A stretch of DNA of 64,000 nucleotides, taken from assembly GCF_003987565.1 (NCBI RefSeq), contig NZ_NGJY01000004.1:1-64000 (forward strand), in the 5' to 3' direction. The position numbers and the translations under genes were made by a program. Within the stretch, counting starts at the first letter, position 1. Every line of letters begins with the position of its first letter. This document shows, piece after piece, positions 1 to 8,359 of the stretch. The notes under the pieces are model-generated. The model had not been told where the DNA came from and searched no databases. It was given only the letters and a program-made list of their open reading frames with translations. This stretch comes from Vagococcus fessus. Its GTDB lineage: Bacteria; Bacillota; Bacilli; Lactobacillales; Vagococcaceae.

Positions 1-4
1 AAAG

Positions 5-120
<116 letters not shown>

Positions 121-134
121 TTAGATATTACGGT

Positions 135-162
135 AAAGACACATTTCGATGTGTCTTTTTTG
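135..162 (+). terminator. Terminator of the rRNA operon
   Basis: A perfect 9-bp stem, AAGACACAT / ATGTGTCTT, closes a TTCG tetraloop and is followed by a T-run. It separates the rRNA operon from the helicase gene. Confidence 0.92.
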
Positions 163-197
163 TTACTATTAAAATAGAAAAGAAACAGGAGAAAATT

Positions 198-1676
198 ATG
201 AGTGAAAATGGATTTAACGAATTAAATATAAGTAGTGAATTGATAAAAGCTTTAGATTATTTAGATTATACAAAGCCAACACAAGTTCAACAAGAGGTCT
301 TTCCTTTCTTGAAGTCAAAGAAGAATATTGTTGTAAAATCTCAAACAGGTAGTGGGAAAACAGCTTCTTTCGCTATTCCGATGTGTGAACAAGTTGAATG
401 GGAAGAGCGTTTACCGCAAGTGTTAATCTTGACTCCTACTCGCGAATTAGCGATGCAAATACAAACGGAAGTTTTTAATATTTCTCGTTTTAAACGTTTA
501 AAAGTGGCTGCTATTTTTGGTAGAAGTCCATTCCAAAAACAAGAGAAATTATTAAAACAACGGACCCATATTGTTGTGGCAACACCGGGGCGTTTACTTG
601 ATCACGTTAATCGTGGGACGATTGACTTAAGCAAAATTGAAACAGTCATTATTGATGAAGCGGATGAAATGTTAGCTATGGGATTCATTGAACAAGTAGA
701 TAAGGTTTTAGCTTCTGTTTCTGAAGATATTAACATCGGTTTATTTTCTGCAACAATGCCAGCTGCTATTCAAAAGCTGGCGGATAAATATTTACCAGAT
801 GCGTCATATATTGAAGTACAGAGTGAGGATAAAGTGCAAAATAGAATTGATCAATATTATTATAATGTGAATGAAGATGATAAAGTTCAACTTCTTTTAG
901 ATGTTTTAGTTGTCGATAATCCAAATACGAGTATCATTTTCTGTAACACTCGTGATGTGGTAGAAGAATTGTCAGAGGGACTAAGTGCTCTAGGTGCTAA
1001 ACCGGTTATGTTACATGGTGGAATGGAGCAACGTGATAGAAGTAAAGTTATTACGGAATTTAAACAAGGGTATCATCGTTTCTTAGTTGCTACAGATGTT
1101 GCAGCGAGAGGATTAGATATTTCGGATGTGTCATTGGTTGTAAATTTTGATTTCCCAAATTCTGTTGAGACTTATACACATCGTATTGGCCGAACGGCTC
1201 GATTAGACAAAGAAGGTAAAGCGATTACCTTTGTTAATCAATATGATGGGAAGAACTTCGATGAAATTGCTGAGTTTAATGAAGGGGCATGGAGACAAAT
1301 GATTGCGCCTAAGGAAAGTTTAGTAGCTGATAAAATGCCTTCATTTACTGCCAAACAAGAACGTCAGCCTAAGTTAAAAAAAGTTAAAGAACTTGTGTTT
1401 AAAGAAGAGATTACGAAGTTACATATTAATGCAGGTAAGAAGACGAAGATGCGTGCAGGTGATGTTGTCGGTGCTATTGCTAATATCGATGGCGTATCGG
1501 CAGATGATATTGGTGTTATTGATTTACTAGATGTCTCTACGTTTGTTGAAATCTTAAATGGAAAAGGTTCTCTTGTAATGAAGGCCTTAGATGAAAAAGG
1601 AATTAAAGGACGTAAACGCCGTATCTCTAAAGCAAATGAATCTGAATATGAACGTGAAATAAAAAAACATATGTAA
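198..1676 (+). CDS. dbpA: DEAD-box RNA helicase, DbpA/YxiN type
   Basis: ATP-dependent RNA helicase of 492 residues that probably acts in 50S subunit assembly. Visible motifs are SQTGSGKT (Walker A, residues 48-55), PTRELA, DEAD (153-156), SAT, HGGMEQRDR, VAARGLDI and HRIGRTAR. After about residue 400 the region beginning LHINAGKKTKMRAGDVVGAI matches the C-terminal RNA-binding domain of DbpA/YxiN, which in that family recognises hairpin 92 of 23S rRNA. The start is ATG after an AGGAG site. It is a single-gene unit between terminators, immediately behind a 5S gene, which fits a role in ribosome biogenesis. Family is certain; the DbpA subtype rests on the C-terminal domain. Confidence 0.92.
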   Translation: MSENGFNELNISSELIKALDYLDYTKPTQVQQEVFPFLKSKKNIVVKSQTGSGKTASFAIPMCEQVEWEERLPQVLILTPTRELAMQIQTEVFNISRFKRLKVAAIFGRSPFQKQEKLLKQRTHIVVATPGRLLDHVNRGTIDLSKIETVIIDEADEMLAMGFIEQVDKVLASVSEDINIGLFSATMPAAIQKLADKYLPDASYIEVQSEDKVQNRIDQYYYNVNEDDKVQLLLDVLVVDNPNTSIIFCNTRDVVEELSEGLSALGAKPVMLHGGMEQRDRSKVITEFKQGYHRFLVATDVAARGLDISDVSLVVNFDFPNSVETYTHRIGRTARLDKEGKAITFVNQYDGKNFDEIAEFNEGAWRQMIAPKESLVADKMPSFTAKQERQPKLKKVKELVFKEEITKLHINAGKKTKMRAGDVVGAIANIDGVSADDIGVIDLLDVSTFVEILNGKGSLVMKALDEKGIKGRKRRISKANESEYEREIKKHM

Positions 1677-1678
1677 TA

Positions 1679-1725
1679 AAAAACTTATAACCTATAGCTA
1701 ACACTTGGGTTATAAGTTTTTTTTA
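1679..1725 (+). terminator. Terminator after the helicase gene
   Basis: AAACTTATAACC at 1681 pairs with GGTTATAAGTTT ending near 1719, followed by eight T residues. Confidence 0.88.
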
Positions 1726-1790
1726 CTTTAAATAGTGTTTAACCAGGGTATTATGTTAAAATTAAAAAATCAATAAAAAGGAGTGATAGT

Positions 1791-2477
1791 GTGATTAAGT
1801 TAATAGGTATTGCTATTATTTTAATAGGTTTTCTATTGAAATTTGATACAATTGCTGTCGTATTAATTGCGGGTTTATCAACAGCTTTAGTGTCAGGCAT
1901 ATCATTGGTAGAATTTTTGGAGTTATTGGGGAAAGCGTTTGTGGATAATCGTCTTGTCACGATGTTTTTATTAACACTCCCTATGATTGGATTATCAGAA
2001 AGATTTGGATTAAGACAGCGTGCTGTTTATTTGATCAGTAAAATTGAAGGACTGACACCAGGCAAGTTTTTAACGTTATATACATTTATTAGAGAAGTTG
2101 CCTGTGCGTTATCTATTAGAATACAAGGGCACACACAATTTATTCGCCCATTAGTCCAACCAATGGCTGAGGCTGCCGCAGAGACCAAATATGGGCCTTT
2201 AGATGACAAGGATAAAGATACAATCAAAGCGTTATCTGCTGCAACAGATAACTATGGTAATTTCTTTGCTCAAAATACATTTATAGCCTCTTCAGGAGTG
2301 TTATTAATTGTTGGGACGATGGATTCGTTGGGATATAAAATGACGGGTGTAGATATTGCGTTGAGAGCTATTCCAGTAGCCTTATTTGCTCTTATTTTTG
2401 TAGCGATAATTCATACTTTATTTGATCGTTACTTACAGAAAAAATATGGCATATTGAAAGATAGAGGTAATAAATAA
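1791..2477 (+). CDS. DUF969 membrane protein, probable 5-oxoproline transporter subunit
   Basis: A 228-residue integral membrane protein with four to five hydrophobic stretches, matching the DUF969 family. The start is GTG, seven bases after an AAGGAG site. Its stop shares bases with the ATG of the DUF979 gene, so the two are translationally coupled. DUF969/DUF979 pairs next to pyroglutamyl peptidase are known, and such pairs have been proposed to be 5-oxoproline (pyroglutamate) transporters. The downstream pcp gene here supports that. The substrate is inferred from context; nothing in the protein proves it. Confidence 0.82.
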   Translation: MIKLIGIAIILIGFLLKFDTIAVVLIAGLSTALVSGISLVEFLELLGKAFVDNRLVTMFLLTLPMIGLSERFGLRQRAVYLISKIEGLTPGKFLTLYTFIREVACALSIRIQGHTQFIRPLVQPMAEAAAETKYGPLDDKDKDTIKALSAATDNYGNFFAQNTFIASSGVLLIVGTMDSLGYKMTGVDIALRAIPVALFALIFVAIIHTLFDRYLQKKYGILKDRGNK

Positions 2478-3400
2478 TGGAACAATTTGTAAAATATTTT
2501 CTAGAGTTCTTTTATGTTGTGATTGGAATGTTATTAGCCTTAACGGCTTATAAAACATTTACCTCTAAAAATCATCCTGCCAGATTTGGAACAAGTTTAT
2601 TCTGGCTTGATTTAGGTATTTTATTTGCGTGTGGTAAGGTATTCCCAGATTGGTTGAATGGCTTGTTAGTTGTATTATTAGGTATTCTTACAGGGTTAAA
2701 ACAAGTTAAGATTGGGGAATTAATGGCGGTAGATGAAGAAAAATCACAAGCTTCATCAGAAAAAATTGGGAGTAAAATATTTATTCCATGTATTTCATTG
2801 GCAGTTATTGCGGTTTTAATTACACAATTCACCCCACTTGGAGGACAAGTGGGAATTGGATTAGGAGCTGTAGGTTCTTTAATTATTGTTATTTTATTAA
2901 CGAAAGCAGATGCTAAAACAATTGTTGGAGATAGTGATCGTATGATGCAACAAGTAGGTCCTACGGGGATATTACCTCAACTTTTAGCGGCATTGGGAAT
3001 AATCTTCTCGCAAGCTGGGGTTGGTGATGTTATTGCAACAGGTATTTCTACAGTTATCCCTGAAGGAAATAAATTAGCAGGAGCGATTGCTTATGTGATG
3101 GGAATGGTTATTTTCACTATGGTTATGGGGAACGCGTTTGCCGCATTTACGGTTATCACAGCAGGTATTGGTATTCCTTTTGTTATTTTACAGGGGGGCG
3201 ATCCAATCGTTGCGAGTACATTAGCTATGACAGCAGGATTTTGTGGGACCTTATTAACACCAATGGCTGCTAATTTTAATACATTACCAGTGGCGATTTT
3301 AGAAATGAAAGACAATAATGGTGTTATTAAAGTGCAAGCTCCAATGGCGATTGCTATGATGATTTTCCATATTGTTTTAATGTATTTCTGGGCATTTTAA
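2477..3400 (+). CDS. DUF979 membrane protein, probable 5-oxoproline transporter subunit
   Basis: A 307-residue protein with about eight hydrophobic segments and a charged cytoplasmic loop near residues 80-95, matching DUF979. The start ATG overlaps the stop of the DUF969 partner. Glycine-rich re-entrant-like segments near residues 165-260 (VGPTGILPQLLAALG, GFCGTLLTPMAANFNTLP) resemble ion-coupled organic-acid transporters. It presumably forms a two-part transporter with its neighbour, with pcp 25 bases downstream. Function is inferred. Confidence 0.82.
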   Translation: MEQFVKYFLEFFYVVIGMLLALTAYKTFTSKNHPARFGTSLFWLDLGILFACGKVFPDWLNGLLVVLLGILTGLKQVKIGELMAVDEEKSQASSEKIGSKIFIPCISLAVIAVLITQFTPLGGQVGIGLGAVGSLIIVILLTKADAKTIVGDSDRMMQQVGPTGILPQLLAALGIIFSQAGVGDVIATGISTVIPEGNKLAGAIAYVMGMVIFTMVMGNAFAAFTVITAGIGIPFVILQGGDPIVASTLAMTAGFCGTLLTPMAANFNTLPVAILEMKDNNGVIKVQAPMAIAMMIFHIVLMYFWAF

Positions 3401-3424
3401 AAAATAAGAAAAGAGGAATTAGAT

Positions 3425-4072
3425 ATGAAACTTTTAGTAACTGGCTTTGATCCATTTGGCGGAGAAAAAATTAATCCAGCATGGGAAGCAGTAAAAGAAT
3501 TACCTGACACTATTTTAGATAGCGAGATTATTAAATTAGAAATTCCGACTGTCTTTAATAAATCAGCTGAGGTTGTAAAAGCAGCTATTCATAAATATCA
3601 ACCGGATGTTGTCTTAAATATTGGGCAAGCAGGCGGTCGTTTCGGTATTACACCTGAACGTGTGGCAATTAATATGGATGATGCTCGTATTCCAGATAAT
3701 GAGGGTAATCAACCGATTGATGAAATGATACAAGAAAATGGTGCACCAGCTTACTTTACTCAATTACCAATTAAAGCAATGGTAGAAGGCGTTAAAGCGG
3801 CAGGTTATCCTGCAAGTGTTTCTAATACAGCGGGAACTTTTGTCTGCAACCACATTATGTATCAAGTTCAATATATGATTGCAACTGAATTTCCAAATGT
3901 AAAGGGGGGCTTTATTCATGTTCCTTATATTCATGAACAAGTTGTAACGAAGTCTTCAATGCCTTCTATGAGTATTTCAGATATTTCTAAAGCACTAGAA
4001 GCTACATTAGTAAAAATTGTTGAACTAAAAGACCAAGATGATTTAAAACTTGTTGGCGGAGCAGAGCACTAA
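3425..4072 (+). CDS. pcp: Pyroglutamyl-peptidase I
   Basis: A cysteine peptidase of family C15 that removes N-terminal pyroglutamate (5-oxoproline) from peptides in the cytoplasm. At 215 residues it is the usual length. The N-terminal [16 protein letters not shown] signature, the active-site Glu region ([11 protein letters not shown]), the catalytic Cys in [13 protein letters not shown] and the His in [12 protein letters not shown] are all present. It is the third gene of the operon with the DUF969/DUF979 transporter, suggesting a unit that scavenges pyroglutamyl peptides and exchanges or imports 5-oxoproline. Confidence 0.96.
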   Translation: MKLLVTGFDPFGGEKINPAWEAVKELPDTILDSEIIKLEIPTVFNKSAEVVKAAIHKYQPDVVLNIGQAGGRFGITPERVAINMDDARIPDNEGNQPIDEMIQENGAPAYFTQLPIKAMVEGVKAAGYPASVSNTAGTFVCNHIMYQVQYMIATEFPNVKGGFIHVPYIHEQVVTKSSMPSMSISDISKALEATLVKIVELKDQDDLKLVGGAEH

Positions 4073-4075
4073 AAA

Positions 4076-4113
4076 AGAAGTAGACTAATTTAAATTAGTC
4101 TACTTCTTTTTTT
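4076..4113. terminator. Bidirectional terminator between pcp and xre
   Basis: AAGAAGTAGACTAATTT and AAATTAGTCTACTTCTT form a near-perfect palindrome with T-runs on both strands. The stop codon of the minus-strand regulator lies inside it. Confidence 0.92.
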
Positions 4114-4444
4114 CATCTAATTGGCTAACTTGATAACCAAAGAAATTTAAAACTTCATTAAGTAAATGTTCTTGTTCTTCTTGGGGACGTTTTTTTAGTT
4201 CGAATTCAATCTTACTCGTTAACTTAGTTGAAAGAGGGTTGATTGGTTCTTCAGGCTCATTTGAAAAGTAAGTAATAGGAACATTGAGGTAAGAGGCTAC
4301 TTTTTCAACTTTATCAAAAGCAGGCGTTTGATTTTGCCACTTTCTGATTGTACCACTACCAAAGCCTAGTTCTTTTTCTAATTTTGAGATACTAAGATTA
4401 GGGTAATCTTCAATTAATAGTTTTATTTTTGAATAAATAGTCAT
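4100..4444 (-). CDS. XRE-family transcriptional regulator
   Basis: A 114-residue DNA-binding protein. An N-terminal helix-turn-helix (LSISKLEKELGFGSGTIRKW, residues about 15-34) is followed by a short acidic C-terminal part. I place the start at 4444 because an AAAGGATGA ribosome site precedes that ATG by about eight bases; the ATG at 4453 and any start further upstream lack this spacing. Its promoter would lie back-to-back with the promoter of the candidate ncRNA at 4492-4520. It resembles small helix-turn-helix regulators common in lactic acid bacteria; no target can be assigned. Confidence 0.85.
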   Translation of the reverse strand: MTIYSKIKLLIEDYPNLSISKLEKELGFGSGTIRKWQNQTPAFDKVEKVASYLNVPITYFSNEPEEPINPLSTKLTSKIEFELKKRPQEEQEHLLNEVLNFFGYQVSQLDEKKK

Positions 4445-4491
4445 GATGGTCATCCTTTGGTTCCCTTGTAGGAGAAAAATCCTCACTTGTA

Positions 4492-4520
4492 TTGACAATC
4501 GGAAAAAAAGGAATTATACT
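4492..4520 (+). promoter_or_regulatory. Strong sigma-A promoter of candidate ncRNA
   Basis: TTGACA (4492-4497), a 17-base spacer and TATACT (4515-4520): a near-consensus promoter. No open reading frame follows before the terminator at 4698-4760. On the minus strand the same bases give TATAAT, a plausible -10 for the divergent xre gene. Confidence 0.82.
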
Positions 4521-4526
4521 CGATTT

Positions 4527-4760
4527 GTAAGTTGGATTTTCTTTTAAGGTTAGTTTTTTACTCGTGTCTGTCCGGACGTAGTGAGTAGGGTGTAATCTAT
4601 TAGAATATTATGCTTACATAATATCATAGCGACCTGCCATTTTCAATTAGACAACTCGTGATTTTGAGCAGGTTGTTTAGGCTCTTCCCTGATTACAAGA
4701 AAGCTAATTCTCTTACAAGGACATCAAGCCAACATGTTCTTTATAGTTAGCTTTCTTTTT
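4527..4760 (+). ncRNA. Candidate structured ncRNA, about 230 nt
   Basis: A near-consensus promoter, no coding frame and an intrinsic terminator delimit a transcript of about 230 nt. Visible helices are ACTC/GAGT around GTCCGGAC (about 4551-4577), ATATTAT/ATAATAT, GTAATC with GATTAC, and AGACAAC with GTTGTTT. The last is incompatible with GACCTGC pairing to GCAGGTT, so two folds are possible. The 3' terminator stem (AGAAAGCTAA 4698-4707 / TTAGCTTTCT 4747-4756) holds a second hairpin inside it. I do not see the conserved boxes of T-box, SRP, RNase P or tmRNA. 6S RNA is possible by size but not convincing by structure. Confidence 0.6.
4698..4760 (+). terminator. Terminator of the candidate ncRNA
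   Basis: A perfect 10-bp stem AGAAAGCTAA / TTAGCTTTCT is followed by TTTTTG. The loop contains AAGGACAT / ATGTTCTT, which can extend the hairpin. Confidence 0.82.
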
Positions 4761-4791
4761 GTTCAATATATATGTACGAAAAATAGGGATA

Positions 4792-4821
4792 TTGGCTTAC
4801 TAATTTAATAAAATATGTTAT
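4792..4821 (+). promoter_or_regulatory. Possible promoter of the peptidase gene
   Basis: TTGGCT, an 18-base spacer and TGTTAT lie about 100 bases before the start codon at 4920. This would make the peptidase gene independent of the ncRNA upstream. Confidence 0.45.
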
Positions 4822-4919
4822 TCTTAGTTTACTTGGTTAATAGGCGGATTTTTAGTCGTTTATTTCATACCAAATCCTAATATAATTATTATTAATTGAA
4901 ATAGAAAGGTGTGTAACAA

Positions 4920-6257
4920 ATGAAAAAATTTATTACAGAGGAACACAAAGCTGGAGCAATTAGCACATTACAACGTTTAGTAAAAGTACCGTCTTATTTA
5001 CAAGATGCAGTACCGGGTGCGCCATTTGGACAAGATGTTTTAGATAGTTTAGTTGAAGGATTAAAAATCTTTGAAGAAGAAGGTTTTACAACATTTATCG
5101 ATCCAGAAGGCTACTATGGTTATGCTGAATTAGGTGAAGGAGAAAAAACATTTGGTGTTTTATGTCACTTAGATGTTGTTCCTGCTGGAGATTTAACATT
5201 ATGGAACACACCTGCATTTGAAGCAACAGTTGTCGACAATGCCTTAGTAGGTCGTGGCGTACAAGATGATAAAGGTCCTACAATCGCAGCTTTATATGCA
5301 ATTAAAGCATTAAGAGACGCTGGTGTTGAGTTTGATAAAAAAATCCGTTTCATTTTCGGAACTGATGAAGAGAACTTATGGCGTTGTATGGCTAAATATC
5401 ATGAAAAAGAACAAGGTGTTGATATGGGGATTGCACCAGATTCAGACTTCCCGGTTATTTATGCTGAAAAAGGCTTACTACAAGTTATTTTAACAGGTGC
5501 TGGCGTTAAAGGGTTTGAAATGTCAGGTGGGGCAGCATTAAACGTTGTTCCAGATACATCTATCTACCGTGGTGAAAAAATGGCTGAAGTTGCAGCTGAA
5601 TTAACAAAATTAGGTTATGACTTTGAAGAAGTAGATGGCGAATTACATGTTAAAGGTAAAGCAATCCACTCTAAAGATGCTCCTGGTGGGATTAATGCTA
5701 ATACTCGTTTAGCTGAAGCTATGGCAGCAGTCCATGATGAAGCTGGTGTAAACTTCTTAGGAAAAGTTGTTAAAGATGATGCTAATGGTGTAAGTGCCAT
5801 TGGAGAATTCAAAGATGACGCATCTGGCGCATTAACATTTAACTGTGCAACAGTTGAAATGAATGAAAAAGAAACTAAAATCGGTATTGATATCCGTATT
5901 CCAGTTACTTTTGAAAAAGAAGAAGTTGAAGCTAAATTACAAGAAGCAGCTAAAGAAATTGGATTTGACTACCATGAGCATGATTTCTTAGCTTCATTAT
6001 ATGTACCAAAAGATTCAGAGTTAGTTACAACATTATTAGGTGCATATCGTGATGTTACAGGTGATATGCGTGAGCCATTAATTTCTGGTGGGGCGACATT
6101 TGCTAGAACAATGGATAACTGTGTTGCTTTTGGAGCAATGTTTGAAAATACTGTGGATACTATGCACCAAGCTAATGAAACTTGGCAATTAGATGAAATG
6201 GAAAAAACAATGGAAATTTATGCGGAAGCAATCTACCGCTTATGTGGTAAAAAATAA
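4920..6257 (+). CDS. M20-family dipeptidase, PepV/Sapep-like
   Basis: A 445-residue cytoplasmic metallopeptidase that cleaves dipeptides or short peptides. Dinuclear metal-site motifs are visible: VLCHLDVVPAG (His and Asp, about residues 80-90), GRGVQDDKGP (bridging Asp), FGTDEENLW (catalytic Glu-Glu pair), APDSDFP (Asp) and, near the C-terminus, a His in MHQANETWQ. The order is that of the M20 PepV/Sapep group, with the lid domain between about residues 180 and 330. Ribosome site AGAAAGG precedes the ATG. It forms a single-gene unit bounded by a terminator at 6266. Substrate range cannot be read from the sequence. Confidence 0.9.
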   Translation: MKKFITEEHKAGAISTLQRLVKVPSYLQDAVPGAPFGQDVLDSLVEGLKIFEEEGFTTFIDPEGYYGYAELGEGEKTFGVLCHLDVVPAGDLTLWNTPAFEATVVDNALVGRGVQDDKGPTIAALYAIKALRDAGVEFDKKIRFIFGTDEENLWRCMAKYHEKEQGVDMGIAPDSDFPVIYAEKGLLQVILTGAGVKGFEMSGGAALNVVPDTSIYRGEKMAEVAAELTKLGYDFEEVDGELHVKGKAIHSKDAPGGINANTRLAEAMAAVHDEAGVNFLGKVVKDDANGVSAIGEFKDDASGALTFNCATVEMNEKETKIGIDIRIPVTFEKEEVEAKLQEAAKEIGFDYHEHDFLASLYVPKDSELVTTLLGAYRDVTGDMREPLISGGATFARTMDNCVAFGAMFENTVDTMHQANETWQLDEMEKTMEIYAEAIYRLCGKK

Positions 6258-6263
6258 TTAAAT

Positions 6264-6299
6264 TAAAACTCACTATCTTAGGATAGTGAGTTTTTTATT
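6264..6299. terminator. Terminator between convergent genes
   Basis: AAACTCACTATC (6266-6277) pairs with GATAGTGAGTTT (6282-6293), then TTTATTT. It terminates the peptidase gene and probably also the converging 543-residue gene. Confidence 0.88.
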
Positions 6300-7926
6300 T
6301 AGAGTATGAATCTCCAGGGTCGACTTCTTTAAAAGAATAGTCAGATGTACTAGGACTGTACCAGTTCTTTTTGCATTGAACTCGTATTTTGTGATCTAAA
6401 ACTAGAGGAGGATTACTATCTAAACGAGCATGTTCAGCATCGTTTTTACGACCGTAATTTAAAGATTCACCGTCTAAAACTTGGCGTTGAAAATCCTCTG
6501 TGAATTCGTAACAATCAGGATTACTGATAACAGTATTCCCTTCTGTTTTTAACACGTTCCACTGACTTAAAAAGTGCCCTGACCGATCTAAGATAAATTC
6601 AGAATGGAAATTTGGTGTTAATCGTTTTCTATTAGCGTAATGCAAGATATAATCACGGTAAATTTGACCATCTGGAATTTTATTGTGAAAACGACCACGT
6701 TCTTTAATTAAAAGTTGTCCATTTAAGCCTTTCGGTGCTTCAGCAAAGACGTAATCAATAAGTGAAGCTTCATCAGAACTATTTGGAAAGTTTTCTTTGA
6801 TATACTCTATATTTTGTTTATCAAAATACATACGCAGTTGATGGAGTTTCATTGAATCTAAGTCGCTGTCCGGATAGGCTTGCTGAACAGTTTGAGAGAG
6901 TAATTCAATAAAGTGACTGTGTGGAGCCAGGTTTGTATCGATAGTGAACGGTCCTTTAAGTTGCAACATGTCGAAGTTATCAATTTCGGCACCTAAATGT
7001 TGTAATACTAATTCTAATTTCTTGAAGGGAGTGTGGGTGCTATTTTTGAAAAGAACTAGGTAAGTAGGAGAGCCTACTTTTTTTCGGTCATTTAACAAAA
7101 TATCCCATAGGTAGTTTTGCGTTGCAATCGAATTATCTGGGCAATTAGTTAATAAGTAAATTCTGAGAGCATCTAAAGCAGATTGGTCCCATCCATCTGC
7201 GTAAGCTAAAGTATTAAAAATCGTTGGTTCTAGTTGTTTAAAGACTTCTAAACTAGACGGTGTGGTAGTTAATGTTTGGACTTGTGATTTTGTAGCTTGC
7301 CAATGGTTCCAATTTCTTTTTTTCTTAGCATTTTTTAGACCAATTACCCACTCTAAGTCTAAAGTTTCGCAAGAGAAAGAGTGGCTGTCCTCGTTCCATG
7401 CCTTGTTTGACTGAATTGTTTCAACACCTTGTTCTAAGTAAGTTGTAATTGTATCAAGTTCTGAAAAAATATCTGGATGTGCGGTTAGTATCTCATTAAT
7501 TTTTTTCCATCGTGGCTCTAGTCGTTTTTGACTTCTAACAGACCAGTTATAAAGAAAGTTAGAAATGATAGTTTGTTTTTTTTCGACAGTTTTATTAAGT
7601 AAACGAGATAAACGATTCAATCTTTTTCTAATTAAAAAAGCCTGGAACTTCTTGATTTTAGTTTCAGAAAAAGCTTGCGGTGTAAGTTGTTCATTCGTTT
7701 CTGATAATGTATTGTAGCAAAGAATGAAACCGTCTATTAAAGGTAAGTAAACGGTAATGAGGTAATTTTGACCGGATAGAAAGGCCTTATTTGAATGATG
7801 GGTCTGGTCTCCTATATCCGCCAGTGAGTCTCTTAATTGTTGAAGTTCGGCAACAGAACGTGAGCAGTGATCCGCAATAGACTCAAGTTCTAATGTTGTT
7901 TTAGATTTAAATAATGAGTTAAACAT
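6295..7926 (-). CDS. Unrecognised 543-residue protein
   Basis: I do not recognise this protein. It has no signal peptide and no clear transmembrane segment. The N-terminal 180 residues are helix-rich, with a basic stretch near residues 95-115 (FLIRKRLNRLSRLLNKTVEKK). The remainder is mixed, with many Trp, Tyr and His residues, including DGWDQSALDALRIYLL and YLWDILLNDR. The last 120 residues (from NPDCYEFTEDFQRQVLDG) read like a structured domain. A small gene lies 18 bases upstream on the same strand. The pair sits on the host side of attL, so it is chromosomal. In the phage-free chromosome it would follow ssrA and its terminator. Confidence 0.8.
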   Translation of the reverse strand: MFNSLFKSKTTLELESIADHCSRSVAELQQLRDSLADIGDQTHHSNKAFLSGQNYLITVYLPLIDGFILCYNTLSETNEQLTPQAFSETKIKKFQAFLIRKRLNRLSRLLNKTVEKKQTIISNFLYNWSVRSQKRLEPRWKKINEILTAHPDIFSELDTITTYLEQGVETIQSNKAWNEDSHSFSCETLDLEWVIGLKNAKKKRNWNHWQATKSQVQTLTTTPSSLEVFKQLEPTIFNTLAYADGWDQSALDALRIYLLTNCPDNSIATQNYLWDILLNDRKKVGSPTYLVLFKNSTHTPFKKLELVLQHLGAEIDNFDMLQLKGPFTIDTNLAPHSHFIELLSQTVQQAYPDSDLDSMKLHQLRMYFDKQNIEYIKENFPNSSDEASLIDYVFAEAPKGLNGQLLIKERGRFHNKIPDGQIYRDYILHYANRKRLTPNFHSEFILDRSGHFLSQWNVLKTEGNTVISNPDCYEFTEDFQRQVLDGESLNYGRKNDAEHARLDSNPPLVLDHKIRVQCKKNWYSPSTSDYSFKEVDPGDSYSK

Positions 7927-7944
7927 AATGATATCCTTTGAGTG

Positions 7945-8172
7945 TTATTTTGAGTGGAGCGTTTCATCTATACGTTTTAAGTCTAGTTTAAGTTGAGATT
8001 CAATCGTATTAATTAGGTCCGTATTTTGATCAAGCGTTTTTGATAAATAGAGTCTGCTTGCTAGTTTTGTTTGTTTGCGATAACGAATTTTTGGAATAGT
8101 ATTATTAAAGTTGAGTTGTTCATTCAATTTAGTTAATTTATCTGAAAATTTTTTTATATCTTTTTTTTTCAT
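7945..8172 (-). CDS. Small basic helical protein
   Basis: A 75-residue, Lys-rich, probably helical protein without membrane segment or known motif. I choose the ATG at 8172, about ten bases after AAGGA; an in-frame TTG two codons upstream has worse spacing. It is followed closely by the 543-residue gene, so the two are probably co-transcribed and may work together. Nothing in the sequence indicates a function. Confidence 0.7.
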   Translation of the reverse strand: MKKKDIKKFSDKLTKLNEQLNFNNTIPKIRYRKQTKLASRLYLSKTLDQNTDLINTIESQLKLDLKRIDETLHSK

Positions 8173-8211
8173 AATCAATCAGTCCTTATAGTTGTGAGTT
8201 CGAATTATAAG

Positions 8212-8246
8212 TAAAAAATAAAACCCCTCGGTTAAACCAAGGGGTT
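8212..8246 (-). terminator. Original host terminator of ssrA, displaced by prophage
   Basis: Read on the minus strand, AACCCCTTGG-TTTA-ACCGAGGGGTT is followed by TTATTTTTT. It faces away from attL. In the phage-free chromosome it would stand about 30 bases behind the tmRNA 3' end. The prophage now separates it from ssrA by 34.9 kb. Confidence 0.85.
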
Positions 8247-8272
8247 TGTCCAGTACTTCCATATTGTTCAAT

Positions 8273-8289
8273 ATGGAGGCGGCGGGAGT
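8273..8289. other. attL core
   Basis: A 17-bp core identical to attR at 43144-43160. It is the host's displaced copy of the tmRNA 3' end. On its host side the inverted repeat CCATATTG-TT-CAATATGG (8259-8276) runs into the core, so the original tmRNA precursor had a trailer hairpin here. Confidence 0.93.
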
Positions 8290-8332
8290 TGGTTCGATGG
8301 CTTATATCGTTGATATGTCAATGTTTTAATAT

Positions 8333-8356
8333 TTTTGACTACGGTTTTGACTACGA
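8333..8356. repeat. Left arm: tandem integrase-binding-like 12-mers
   Basis: Two tandem copies, TTTTGACTACGG and TTTTGACTACGA, lie 44 bp inside the attL core and end at the integrase stop codon. A matching degenerate pair lies inside attR at 43021-43044. Position and spacing fit the arm-type sites bound by the N-terminal domain of tyrosine integrases. Confidence 0.65.
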
Positions 8357-8359
8357 CGT

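Noticed and set aside
4527-4919. T-box or other named riboswitch controlling the peptidase gene
   Set aside because: No T-box core or other conserved aptamer sequence is visible, and a separate promoter lies downstream of the terminator.
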